Source: Ruminococcaceae bacterium UBA5295 (lineage in GTDB: Bacteria; Bacillota; Clostridia; Oscillospirales; Acutalibacteraceae). Taken from it: a stretch of DNA of 42,342 nucleotides. Position 1 is the stretch's first letter, and the number at the start of each line of letters is the position of its first letter. The stretch is taken from NCBI GenBank assembly GCA_002411365.1, contig DHSD01000022.1, positions 63,962 through 106,303 on the forward strand. Direction: 5' to 3'. This document shows positions 15,937 to 24,182 of the stretch, in pieces. Position numbers and translations under genes: made by a program. The notes below the pieces were generated by a model. The model was not told the DNA's origin, did not search any database, and worked only from the letters and a program-made list of their open reading frames with translations.

Positions 15937-17454
15937 TTATGCGGAAAGCGGCGAAAGATCCAGCCTGTTTCTGCATCTGCCAAAAAACGGCGCAAGCTCT
16001 TTTAAAATAGTTTCTACTCCGCCTTTGCTGTCGCTTTCCACATTGAGCGGCATTATCGGGTCATGCACGCTCAGGCGCAGCAGAAACCAGCCGTTGCCGT
16101 GGGGCTCATCAAGCGAAACGCGGATTCCCTCATAATTGTCTGGCGCAACAGTCCAGCCGGCCTGTTCGCCGGCATAATCCGTCAGCTCCGAAATTATCTT
16201 GTTCCCGCAGGTACGGAAGTCTTCGGCAAATATCGGGAAGCGCAGTTCCTTTGCATCGGCCGGCTCTTTAAGCGGCTTCAGCAAGTCATCCAGAGTTTTG
16301 CCCTGCCTGCGTAGTTTTGCGCTCTCTATGATTATTTTTGTGTCGAGGTAAGCGCCGTCGTCAAGAAAATAATTTTCTTTCATCGCCGCATGGCCTGAAG
16401 TCTCTATTGCGAGTGGGCACTCTATCCCTTCGCTGTTAAGCCTCACGGCCTCGTTTATAACGTTGCGGTAGCCGCGCTTGAAACGGTGGTGACAGCCGCC
16501 AAGCGTATTTTCTATATATTCCTTAAGCCCCGTTGAAGTTATAGAGTCGGTGACTATAGTCCCGCCCTGGCAACCTTCAAGCGCTATGGCCGAAGCGACA
16601 GCAATGAGCCTGTTGCGGTTTATTTCGTTGCCTTTCGCGTCTACCGCTCCCCCGCGGTCGACGTCCGTGTCAAATATAACACCAAGGTCGGCTCCAGCTT
16701 TTACTACGGCGCTGCAGACAGATTTCATCGCCGTTTCGTTTTCAGGGTTTGGGATATGGTTCGGGAAACGCCCGTCAGGCTCAAGGAACTGGCTGCCCGA
16801 AGTATCAGCCCCAAGCGGCGCAAGCACGTCTTTTGCATAGAAGCCACCTGCCCCGTTTCCGGCATCCACCACAATGTGGAAACTTTTAAGCGGGTGTTCA
16901 TAGTCTTCTGCGCCGACACCCTTTTTAATCATTTCACGCAGGCGCGCGCAGTATCTTTCCATGTAATTGATTTTTTCCACGCTTCCAGTTTTTGTGGCAG
17001 GCCTGTCCCCGTCCTGCGCATGCTGGAGTATCGCCTCGATGTCAGGGCCGTCGAGCCCGCCGGCGCGCGTAAAAAATTTGAGGCCGTTGCGGTTAAACGG
17101 GTGGTGGCTTGCCGTTATCTGAACCGAACCGTCGCACGGCGTATCCTGCGTCACCATAAACATGGCGGGCGTTGATGAAAGCCCGCAGTCGAGCACATGC
17201 ACGCCGCCTCCTTTTAAAGCCTGCACAACATCCGCGCGCAGGCGCTCCGCAGAAATGCGCGGGTCATGGCCCACGGCTACAGTTAGCGCGGAAACCTCTT
17301 TCTTCTCATGCGCCGCAAGCCAAAGCACAAAGCCTTCGGTCATCCTGCGCACATTATCGTCCGTAAGGTTTACTTTTTCATTCGGCACACCTTCGCTCGC
17401 ACAGCCGCGTATGTCTGTGCCGCTTTTAAATTGCTGCCAGTATTTTGTAAGCAT
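15937..17454 (-). CDS. Phosphomannomutase/phosphoglucomutase family protein
   Basis: Alpha-D-phosphohexomutases interconvert sugar 1- and 6-phosphates via a phosphoserine and Mg2+. The 505-residue product has all four landmarks in divergent form: phosphoserine loop QITASHHPFNRNG (usual TASHNP), metal loop FDTDVDRGG (usual DGDxDR), sugar-binding AIETSGHAAMKENYFLDDG, and phosphate-binding RLSVHDPIMPLNVESDS in place of the usual RPSGTEP. These variants are shared across the family, so it should be active. Whether glucose, mannose or another hexose phosphate is preferred cannot be told. It is monocistronic, divergent from the ABC ATPase. Confidence 0.88.
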   Translation of the reverse strand: MLTKYWQQFKSGTDIRGCASEGVPNEKVNLTDDNVRRMTEGFVLWLAAHEKKEVSALTVAVGHDPRISAERLRADVVQALKGGGVHVLDCGLSSTPAMFMVTQDTPCDGSVQITASHHPFNRNGLKFFTRAGGLDGPDIEAILQHAQDGDRPATKTGSVEKINYMERYCARLREMIKKGVGAEDYEHPLKSFHIVVDAGNGAGGFYAKDVLAPLGADTSGSQFLEPDGRFPNHIPNPENETAMKSVCSAVVKAGADLGVIFDTDVDRGGAVDAKGNEINRNRLIAVASAIALEGCQGGTIVTDSITSTGLKEYIENTLGGCHHRFKRGYRNVINEAVRLNSEGIECPLAIETSGHAAMKENYFLDDGAYLDTKIIIESAKLRRQGKTLDDLLKPLKEPADAKELRFPIFAEDFRTCGNKIISELTDYAGEQAGWTVAPDNYEGIRVSLDEPHGNGWFLLRLSVHDPIMPLNVESDSKGGVETILKELAPFFGRCRNRLDLSPLSA

Positions 17455-17529
17455 TCAAATCTCCTCCGAATGTAAGGCCTAACGGCCTGTCAATTAATAA
17501 TGATTTTTCAAAAAGGATGGCTCTGGAAT

Positions 17530-18228
17530 ATGCCAAACCTGATTGAGCTTAAGAACATCTGTAAAGTTTACCATATGGGCAAAAACGAAGTCAAAGCTCT
17601 CGACAATGTGTCACTGAATGTGAAAAAAGGCGAATTTCTCGCAGTCGTCGGGCGCTCAGGCTCCGGAAAATCTACAATGATGAATATAATAGGCTGCCTC
17701 GACACACCTACAAGCGGCAGCTACTGCCTTGACGGGCACGACGTTTCTTCTCTTGGTGAAAAAAGCCTCGCGCATATCCGGAACAGGGAAATCGGGTTCA
17801 TCTTCCAAAATTTCAACCTTATAGGGAGTGAGGGTGCGCTCGAAAATGTGGAACTCCCACTTATATACCGCGGCGTAGGACACGCCGAACGCTGCCGCCT
17901 TGCGGAAGACGCGCTGCGGCGCGTCGGGCTTGGCAACAGGATGGATCACCGCCCTTCGCAGATGAGCGGAGGCCAGCAGCAGCGGGTTGCCATAGCCCGT
18001 GCCATTGCAGCCGCGCCCCCGCTGATCCTCGCCGATGAACCTACAGGCAACCTTGATTCGTCTTCAGGCCACGAAATCATGCAGATACTCCATGCACTCG
18101 GCAAAATAGGAAGGACTGTTGTGCTCATCACCCACGATGAGCGTATCGCCGAAGGTGCCGAACGCATTGTCCGCCTGTGCGACGGCCATATGACAGAAAG
18201 CGGCGTGCCGATATCAGTTACGCCGTAA
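17530..18228 (+). CDS. ABC transporter ATP-binding protein, LolD/MacB type (orphan)
   Basis: A 232-residue cytoplasmic ATPase subunit of the MacB/LolD/SalX class, which drives lipoprotein, peptide or macrolide export with FtsX-like permeases. Visible motifs: Walker A VVGRSGSGKST at about residue 40, Q-loop FIFQNFNLI, signature MSGGQQQRVAIARAI, Walker B LILADEPTGNLD and switch His in VLITHDERIAEGA. I start at the ATG at 17530 (product MPNLIELKNICKVYHMG), about 10 nt after an AAAAGGATGG stretch. No permease gene lies on either side, so its partner must be elsewhere. The substrate is unknown. Confidence 0.9.
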   Translation: MPNLIELKNICKVYHMGKNEVKALDNVSLNVKKGEFLAVVGRSGSGKSTMMNIIGCLDTPTSGSYCLDGHDVSSLGEKSLAHIRNREIGFIFQNFNLIGSEGALENVELPLIYRGVGHAERCRLAEDALRRVGLGNRMDHRPSQMSGGQQQRVAIARAIAAAPPLILADEPTGNLDSSSGHEIMQILHALGKIGRTVVLITHDERIAEGAERIVRLCDGHMTESGVPISVTP

Positions 18229-18299
18229 GTGTGAAGATAACTTTATGAAAAAAAGATAAAAAGTTTGTAGATTTCTACAATGGATAATGCCATTGGGTA

Positions 18300-18338
18300 T
18301 GTTATAATGAAAAAGTATCCGGAGGTATATATCTCCGG
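18300..18338 (+). promoter_or_regulatory. Extended -10 promoter and leader hairpin for the 83-residue gene
   Basis: TGTTATAAT at 18300-18308 is an extended -10 element (TGnTATAAT); a convincing -35 is not seen. The leader holds a 6-bp hairpin CCGGAG/CTCCGG (18319-18324 with 18333-18338) in which the GGAG resembles a ribosome binding site. The true start at 18380 has its own AAAGGAGG box, so the hairpin may be an mRNA stabiliser or a decoy; its role is unknown. Confidence 0.5.
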
Positions 18339-18379
18339 TGCAATACATAATGATATTTTGAATTAAAGGAGGGGTTTAT

Positions 18380-18631
18380 ATGGCATCGACGCCGGTCGCA
18401 CTGCATGACGTGGATGTGCCGTCTTTTCTTAAAGTTCTCGACGAATGCGAAGGCAGGGTTTTCCTCGTTACAGATGAGGGTGACAAGTTGAATTTAAAGA
18501 GTAAACTCAGCCAGCTTGTTGGCCTTACAAGTCTTATTGAAGGCGGCAAGATTTCGGACGCTTCCATCATCTGCGAAAATCCGGAGGACGAGTCCAAGCT
18601 GTTTCGTTTCAACTTATATGGGGAAAAGTAA
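18380..18631 (+). CDS. Small hypothetical protein, 83 residues
   Basis: I do not recognise this protein. The 83-residue product is soluble and acidic, with an alternating hydrophobic pattern around GRVFLVTDEGDKLNLKSKLSQ and a C-terminal half containing ISDASIICENPEDESKLFRF. That looks like a small folded alpha/beta domain with no cysteine cluster or membrane segment. It is a convincing gene: an excellent AAAGGAGGGG box 6-9 nt before the ATG, its own extended -10 promoter and its own terminator. The spacing from the ABC ATPase (about 150 nt with a promoter between) argues for separate transcription. Confidence 0.8.
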   Translation: MASTPVALHDVDVPSFLKVLDECEGRVFLVTDEGDKLNLKSKLSQLVGLTSLIEGGKISDASIICENPEDESKLFRFNLYGEK

Positions 18632-18657
18632 GCCGCAAATCCATATAAAACAAAAGG

Positions 18658-18704
18658 AAGGCACCGAAGCTGAATCGACGCTTCGGCAGCCTTTTTTATT
18701 TTAT
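18658..18704 (+). terminator. Terminator after the 83-residue gene
   Basis: Stem of AAGGC/GCCTT plus CCGAAGC/GCTTCGG (18658-18670 with 18680-18693) with a small internal loop, followed by TTTTTATTTTATA. It ends just before the convergent stop at 18708. Confidence 0.85.
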
Positions 18705-18707
18705 ATA

Positions 18708-19760
18708 TTATTTGTTATCCTTAAAATATTTTTCCCAGTCGAAATCGCTTTTTTCACTGTCAATAGGTTTCGCATGTGCTTTTTCGAAGTATTGCGTTTC
18801 CTCAGTATCGTCCGAAACCTTTAATCTGCTTTTGTGCTTTTCCGGCTGCGGTTGCGGTCCGCGAGTTGGTGGCTGCGGTTGCGGTTCGCGAGCTGACGGC
18901 TGAGTATTTATATGATGTGCTGCGCTATCATTATTACCGCTGTTTCCCTCGTCCCTTTCAGCAGCGCCAATATCAGTGCCTTCACCATCATTATTCTCAT
19001 TACGCAGTTTCTCCATGTCATTATGGCACTTTCCGTCGCTGTAGGAACTGATATCCGTAAAAACAGCCGTGTCGTTCATATCATTCCCTTGGCCTGCCGC
19101 AAGGCCGCTTTCAGGCTTTCCGCCATTCCTGCCCGGCTTTTTGACAAACTGCAAATAAATAAACACACCTATGCCGGCAAGGCCTGCTACCACAAGTATA
19201 ATCCCGATAATAAGCATATTGGGAAATCCATTATCGGTTGTTGCCGCAACCTGAGGCAGCGAAGATGAAACATCTGAGCTTTCACTCGAAGCTTCGGAAG
19301 AATTAAACAGTGCCGACCAGTCCTCCGAAGAGAGCGTACCCGGGTCATTTGTCGCCCGCTCCGCCTCATTGGCGGCATCGTTTACCTGCTGCTGCTTCGT
19401 ATCAACAGAGCCGGCCGACTTCGGCTTTGCGGAGCTCACCGTTGTTGCAGGTTTCTTTGAATATGGTGCAGTATTCTTATACTTGCGTGGAGAATACGAC
19501 GTTTCAGGCTTTTTAGGACCTTCAGAATTTTTAGATGAAACAGTTGAATCCGAACTGCTGCCAACTGGTTCGCTGCTGGATGACTTGCTGCTGGATAACT
19601 TGCTGCTGGCCGACTTACTGTTAACTGATAGAGTACCATCTGTCTCACCCTTCGCGCTTATTACAGCAATATGCGGAGCAAAACTTGAGATGGAAAAAGC
19701 TGCCGTACAGAAAAAAACCGCCAGCAAAACTGCTATGTATTTTATGGCCCTTTTGCTCAT
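18708..19760 (-). CDS. Ser-rich single-pass membrane protein of unknown function
   Basis: I do not recognise a family. The 350-residue product starts with a signal-peptide-like segment (residues 5-36: positive MSKRAIKY, then VLLAVFFCTAAFSISSFA). A Ser/Lys/Thr-rich low-complexity region follows at about 45-175, with a more ordered patch near VNDAANEAERATNDPGTLSS. A transmembrane helix lies at about 182-204 (MLIIGIILVVAGLAGIGVFI), followed by a KKPGR stop-transfer and a hydrophilic tail with a PQPQP repeat near 293-306 and an acidic C terminus DFDWEKYF. This is the layout of a surface-exposed stalk with a cytoplasmic tail. Two regions are encoded by tandem DNA repeats. An adhesion or envelope role would be a guess. 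Confidence 0.75.
   Translation of the reverse strand: MSKRAIKYIAVLLAVFFCTAAFSISSFAPHIAVISAKGETDGTLSVNSKSASSKLSSSKSSSSEPVGSSSDSTVSSKNSEGPKKPETSYSPRKYKNTAPYSKKPATTVSSAKPKSAGSVDTKQQQVNDAANEAERATNDPGTLSSEDWSALFNSSEASSESSDVSSSLPQVAATTDNGFPNMLIIGIILVVAGLAGIGVFIYLQFVKKPGRNGGKPESGLAAGQGNDMNDTAVFTDISSYSDGKCHNDMEKLRNENNDGEGTDIGAAERDEGNSGNNDSAAHHINTQPSAREPQPQPPTRGPQPQPEKHKSRLKVSDDTEETQYFEKAHAKPIDSEKSDFDWEKYFKDNK
18844..18897. repeat. 27-bp tandem duplication in the Ser-rich protein gene
   Basis: Two adjacent 27-bp copies (18844-18870 and 18871-18897), differing at a few positions, followed by the first five bases of a third. They encode the PREPQPQP/TRGPQPQP segment in the predicted cytoplasmic tail, in frame (9 codons). 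Confidence 0.8.
19573..19617. repeat. Three 15-bp tandem repeats in the Ser-rich protein gene
   Basis: Three 15-bp units (19573-19587, 19588-19602, 19603-19617) with small differences encode KSSSS/KLSSS/KSASS on the minus strand. The units are five codons long, so copy-number change would keep the frame and alter the length of the extracellular stalk. Confidence 0.8.
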
Positions 19761-19887
19761 ATTTATGTGCCTCTCAAATATTTCATAATTTATATAAATA
19801 TCATATCATATAAAATTAAAAAAATACAGATGCAGGGAATACCTTTTCACACATACAGAAGCATCTCCACTCAAATTTTTTAGGTTA

Positions 19888-19896
19888 TGATATAAT
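19888..19896 (+). promoter_or_regulatory. Extended -10 promoter for the GNAT gene
   Basis: TGATATAAT (TGnTATAAT) lies about 47 nt before the ATG at 19943. No clear -35 is visible, as is common with extended -10 promoters. Confidence 0.5.
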
Positions 19897-19942
19897 AAAG
19901 TATAAATTTTTACATTCAGTAACAGTCTGAAAGGAAATCAAT

Positions 19943-20494
19943 ATGGCAGAAGCTTTTGAAACAGAGCGGCTTATCATACGCCGCTGGACAGGAAACAACC
20001 TTGAAGATTTTCACGAATACTGCAAAAATCCAAACGTCGGGCCAAATGCCGGATGGAAGCCTCACGAAACAATGGAAGAAAGCCGTAAAATTCTCAGAAG
20101 TTTCATCAGCAGCAGTGAAGAATACGCCATTGTCCTCAAAAAAAGCGGCAAAGCGATTGGATCACTTGGGCTTAAAAGCGACCACATTCCACATTGTGGA
20201 TTTGGAAAAGGGCGGGAATTAGGCTTTGTGCTTTCGCAAAATTACTGGGGGCGCGGGCTGATGCCCGAAGCCGTGCTCGGTGCCATTCGGTTCGCATTTG
20301 ACAAAATCAACCTCGACTATCTTTCCGCAGCGCATTTTCCGTTTAATCTACGCTCAAGACGCGTACTTGAAAAATGCGGTTTCCGGTATGAAAAAACTCT
20401 TAAAGATTCCTACACGAACTACAAGGGTGAAAAGCTTGACGAAATTTGCTACATCATGACGCGTGAGGACTACTTTCACTCTGTGCAGCTATAA
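19943..20494 (+). CDS. GNAT family N-acetyltransferase (RimJ/RimL-like)
   Basis: GNAT enzymes transfer acetyl groups from acetyl-CoA to amines or protein N termini. The 183-residue product has the RimJ/RimL-type opening FETERLIIRRW, the core strand GLKSDHIPHCGFGKGRELGF, the acetyl-CoA loop NYWGRGLMPEAVLGAIRFAF and the C-terminal stretch NLRSRRVLEKCGFRYEKTL. The substrate cannot be told; members acetylate ribosomal protein termini, antibiotics or small amines. The ATG has a GAAAGG box. Its end overlaps the dusB end by 41 nt in convergent orientation, with no terminator between them. Confidence 0.88.
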   Translation: MAEAFETERLIIRRWTGNNLEDFHEYCKNPNVGPNAGWKPHETMEESRKILRSFISSSEEYAIVLKKSGKAIGSLGLKSDHIPHCGFGKGRELGFVLSQNYWGRGLMPEAVLGAIRFAFDKINLDYLSAAHFPFNLRSRRVLEKCGFRYEKTLKDSYTNYKGEKLDEICYIMTREDYFHSVQL

Positions 20495-21392
20495 CGTCTT
20501 TTACAAGCCCGTCAAGCTGCGCCGGTGTTTCAAGGGAGCCTGCCCTCTTCCTAAACTGGGCGGCACCGCGCAGGCCTTTAAGGTACCACGCCACATGTTT
20601 GCGCGCCTCGCGCATAGCCCGGCTTTCGCCCTTGTAACGGCACATAAGGTTTATGTGGCGCACCATTATTTCCATGCGGCCGCGCACATCAAGCTGGGCA
20701 AACTTTCCAGCGCCGTCAACATATGAGTTTATTTCGCTGAATATCCATGGGTTCCCAAGGGCGGCGCGCCCGACCATCACCGCATCACAGCCTGTTTTCT
20801 CAAGCATAAGTGCTGCAGACTTCCCGTCTGCCACGTCACCATTGCCGATAACGGGTATATTTACAGCCTGCTTCACTTTTCTTATAATGCCCCAGTCAGC
20901 GCCGGGGCCGTACATCTGTGAACGCGTCCTCGCATGCACTGCAACGGCAGCAGCGCCGGCACGCTCGCAGATCTTTGCTACTTCTGGCGCATTTACAGAA
21001 TTTTCGTCCCAGCCGGCGCGCATTTTTACTGTGACCGGCACTTTGACTGCCCTTACGACTGCCGAAACAATCTCACCGCAGAGCTGCGGGTTTTTCATGA
21101 GTGCGCTTCCCGCACCGGAGCCTGTGATTTTCGGTGCCGGACAGCCCATGTTGATGTCTATGGCATCGGGCGCAAAGGCCATCGCTTTTGCAGCGGCGTC
21201 TGCCATAACAGGCGGCTCATAGCCGAATATCTGGATTGCTGCAGGCCTGGCGGTATCCCCAAGTTCCATAAGCCCACGCGTCTTTTTATCGCCAAACTCC
21301 AGTGCTTTTGCACTCACCATTTCACTTACCGTGTAAGCAGCCCCAAAGCCGTAGCAAATCTCACGGAACGCCCTGTCTCCCACGCCGGCCAT
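20454..21392 (-). CDS. dusB: tRNA-dihydrouridine synthase (DusB family)
   Basis: Dus enzymes reduce uridines in tRNA with FMN and NADPH. The barrel product shows PAAIQIFGYEP, the substrate/active-site segment DINMGCPAPKITGSGAGSAL with the catalytic Cys, VTVKMRAGWDENS, HARTRSQMY, VIGNGDV and MVGRAALGNPW. The coordinates run from the first standard start, an ATG at 21392 (312 residues from MAGVGDRAF). However, coding similarity continues upstream in frame: codons 21393-21440 read (CTG)NIGNITLKGRAVLAP, the usual first strand of DusB. No ATG, GTG or TTG precedes it before an in-frame TAA. The real start may be CTG at 21440, or a frameshift may separate it from the well-placed ATG at 21445. Confidence 0.9.
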   Translation of the reverse strand: MAGVGDRAFREICYGFGAAYTVSEMVSAKALEFGDKKTRGLMELGDTARPAAIQIFGYEPPVMADAAAKAMAFAPDAIDINMGCPAPKITGSGAGSALMKNPQLCGEIVSAVVRAVKVPVTVKMRAGWDENSVNAPEVAKICERAGAAAVAVHARTRSQMYGPGADWGIIRKVKQAVNIPVIGNGDVADGKSAALMLEKTGCDAVMVGRAALGNPWIFSEINSYVDGAGKFAQLDVRGRMEIMVRHINLMCRYKGESRAMREARKHVAWYLKGLRGAAQFRKRAGSLETPAQLDGLVKDVIAAQSESSPHAS

Positions 21393-21572
21393 CGGCGCAA
21401 GGACGGCACGTCCTTTTAAAGTAATATTTCCAATATTCAGAACATACTTCTGCCTTTCTCTTTACTGCTTATATAAATGATTGTTTTCCGCCATACCACA
21501 ATGGCAGCAGGCATATCATTCTATTTACTGCCGCCACTTAGTATACCACTTATTTTTTTGCGGGGAAAGTGC

Positions 21573-21578
21573 TATAAT
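21573..21578 (+). promoter_or_regulatory. Candidate -10 box for polA
   Basis: TATAAT at 21573-21578 lies 30 nt before the polA start. The -35 position is T-rich without a good match, so the assignment rests on the -10 box and position only. Confidence 0.4.
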
Positions 21579-21608
21579 AAATTTATTATGTTGAAATGGG
21601 GGCAGACC

Positions 21609-24182
21609 ATGAAACTATTGGTACTGGACGGCAACAGCATCATTAATCGCGCGTTTTATGGGATTCATCTTCTCACTACAAAAGAAGGCATTTACACAAA
21701 CGGGATTTACGGTTTTCTGAGGATTTTCCATAAGCTCCTCACCGAGTCAGAGCCTGATGCCGTTGCCGTTGCATTCGACATGCGCGCCCCTACGTTCCGC
21801 CATAAAGAATATGCGGGTTATAAGGCGAACCGGAAAGGTATGCCGCCTGAGCTTGCGCAGCAGATGGCGCCGCTTAAAGAGCTACTCACGCTGTTCGGCT
21901 ACCGCATTGTAGAGTGCGAAGGCTTTGAAGCTGACGACATACTCGGTACGCTTGCGGCAGCCTGCGAAAATGAAAACTGGGAATGCGTGCTCGCTACCGG
22001 CGACCGCGACAGCCTCCAGCTTGTAAGCCCTCATGTTACAGTCCGCCTTGCATCGACTAAAATGGGACAGCCTCAGGTCACACTTTATGACGAGGCGGAA
22101 ATCATGAAGGCCTATGGCGTATCGCCAAAAGAAATGATAGAGATAAAGGCCATTCAGGGCGACGCCTCCGACTGTATCCCCGGCGTAGCGGGGATTGGCC
22201 CAAAAGGCGCCGGCCAGCTTATAAAGGCCTACCACAGCATTGACTATATCTACGGGCATCTTGGCTCGCTCGAAATCCGCGACAATATGCGCAAAAAACT
22301 TGAAGCTGGAAAAGAGAGCGCCTATTTAAGCCGCAAACTCGGCACAATACGCACCGACGCGCCCATAGACACAAACTTAAATGACTATATCCCGTCAAAG
22401 CGTGACTCTACCGGAGCCGCGCGCCTTATGGCAAAGTTTGAATTTTTCAAGCTTATCGAGGAATGGGGGCTTAACGCACCTGAAAAGGTGACCGAACCAG
22501 ATGGCGGCAAAACCCAGAGCATTGCTGTCGCCGAAAATACCGACGGCACCGGGCTGCTTAAAAAACTGGAAGCGTCGGGGCGCGCTGATTTTACAGCGGA
22601 AATCGGCGGCAGGGCTGTCGTTTCCATGCTTGTAAACTCAGGCGGCTGCCTGTATCCCGTAAACGACGGCGAAACGATAAACGCAATACTTTCCGATAAA
22701 TCAATACGTAAAAATACGCACAACATAAAGCCGCTCTATGCTGCCCTTGACACACAGGGCAGAACGATCGACGGCCCGGTATTCGACACAATGCTCGCCG
22801 GATATCTGCTGAACCCATCTGCTTCCGGTTATGGCCCGATGCGGCTTGCACAGGAATACGGAGCCCCCCTGCCGCCGGACAGCACTCCAGAAAAGGCAAA
22901 GGCCGCCGCTGTGCTTCCTGCGCTGACAGATGCCCTGGAAAAGAAAATTTCGGAAAACGGCCAGTCCTCCCTACTCAACGATATTGAGCTTCCGCTCGCC
23001 CGTGTGCTCGCGCGCATGGAAAATATCGGCTTTGCCGTAAATGCCGAAGGCATAGGGGATTTTGGGAAAGCCCTCGATTTAAAAATTGGTGAAATCCAGC
23101 AGCAGATTTACGACAGCGTAGGCTGTGAATTCAACATTAATTCGCCAAAGCAGCTCGGCGGAGCGCTGTTTGATAAGCTCGGCCTGCCACACGGCAAAAA
23201 GACAAAAACCGGCTGGTCAACAAGCGCCGCCACGCTCGAAAAGCTGCGCTATGAAAGCCCGGCCGTTGAGAAAGTACTTGTTTACCGCACCCTTACAAAG
23301 CTTAAGTCGACATACTGCGACGGCCTTTTAAAAGTAATAGCGCCTGACGGGCGCATACATTCCAGTTTTAACCAGACCGAAACACGCACGGGGCGCATAA
23401 GCTCCACAGAGCCCAACCTGCAGAATATCCCCGTGCGCACAGACCTTGGGCGCGAAATGCGGCGCTTCTTCGTCGCCCGCCCGGGCTGCACCCTCGTTGA
23501 TGCGGACTACTCGCAGATTGAGCTGCGCGTCCTCGCGCACATTGCAAACGACGAAAACATGATTCAGGCTTTCCGCAGCAACGACGACATACACCGCCGC
23601 ACGGCGGCACAGGTCTTCCACATGCCTGAGCAAATGGTAACGCCGCTCATGCGCAGCCGCGCAAAAGCCGTCAACTTCGGCATAGTCTACGGCATAGGCG
23701 CCTTTTCGCTGTCGCAGAAAATCCATGTTTCAGTGCGGGAAGCAAGGCAGTATATTTCCGATTACCTCACCCACTTTTCCGGCGTGGACGCGTACATGAA
23801 GCGCGTTGTCGAGGAAGCAAAGGAAAAAGGCTACGTTGAAACAATGTTTGGGCGCAGGCGCTACCTCCCAGAGCTTATAAGCTCCAACCACAACCTACGC
23901 GCTTTTGGCGAGCGCGTTGCACGCAACATGCCTATACAGGGAACAGCTGCCGACATCATCAAAATAGCCATGGTGCGTGTTGAAAGGCGCCTTGCGCAGG
24001 AGAATATGAAGTCCCGCCTTATCCTTCAGGTACATGACGAGCTTATAGTCGAGTCACCGGAGGACGAAGCTGAAAAGGCCGCCGCCCTGCTTAAAGACGA
24101 GATGCAGAATGCCGTTTTGCTTTCAGTCCCGCTCACAGTTGACGCTAAAATCGGTAAAAACTGGTATGAGGCAAAAGCATGA
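21609..24182 (+). CDS. polA: DNA polymerase I
   Basis: PolA fills gaps, removes RNA primers and repairs DNA. The 857-residue product has an N-terminal 5'-3' exonuclease (MKLLVLDGNSIINRAFYG, EADDILGTLAA, ATGDRDSLQL, IKAIQGDASDCIPGVAGIGPKG), residues 1 to about 300. A 3'-5' exonuclease fold follows in which the usual DxE motif is missing (ADFTAEIGG), so proofreading is probably lost. The polymerase domain has motif A DADYSQIELRVLAH, motif B RSRAKAVNFGIVYG and motif C LQVHDELIVE. I start at the ATG at 21609 because that product begins like the family; the frame upstream to 21477 is promoter region. It overlaps rlmA by 4 nt. Confidence 0.97.
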   Translation: MKLLVLDGNSIINRAFYGIHLLTTKEGIYTNGIYGFLRIFHKLLTESEPDAVAVAFDMRAPTFRHKEYAGYKANRKGMPPELAQQMAPLKELLTLFGYRIVECEGFEADDILGTLAAACENENWECVLATGDRDSLQLVSPHVTVRLASTKMGQPQVTLYDEAEIMKAYGVSPKEMIEIKAIQGDASDCIPGVAGIGPKGAGQLIKAYHSIDYIYGHLGSLEIRDNMRKKLEAGKESAYLSRKLGTIRTDAPIDTNLNDYIPSKRDSTGAARLMAKFEFFKLIEEWGLNAPEKVTEPDGGKTQSIAVAENTDGTGLLKKLEASGRADFTAEIGGRAVVSMLVNSGGCLYPVNDGETINAILSDKSIRKNTHNIKPLYAALDTQGRTIDGPVFDTMLAGYLLNPSASGYGPMRLAQEYGAPLPPDSTPEKAKAAAVLPALTDALEKKISENGQSSLLNDIELPLARVLARMENIGFAVNAEGIGDFGKALDLKIGEIQQQIYDSVGCEFNINSPKQLGGALFDKLGLPHGKKTKTGWSTSAATLEKLRYESPAVEKVLVYRTLTKLKSTYCDGLLKVIAPDGRIHSSFNQTETRTGRISSTEPNLQNIPVRTDLGREMRRFFVARPGCTLVDADYSQIELRVLAHIANDENMIQAFRSNDDIHRRTAAQVFHMPEQMVTPLMRSRAKAVNFGIVYGIGAFSLSQKIHVSVREARQYISDYLTHFSGVDAYMKRVVEEAKEKGYVETMFGRRRYLPELISSNHNLRAFGERVARNMPIQGTAADIIKIAMVRVERRLAQENMKSRLILQVHDELIVESPEDEAEKAAALLKDEMQNAVLLSVPLTVDAKIGKNWYEAKA

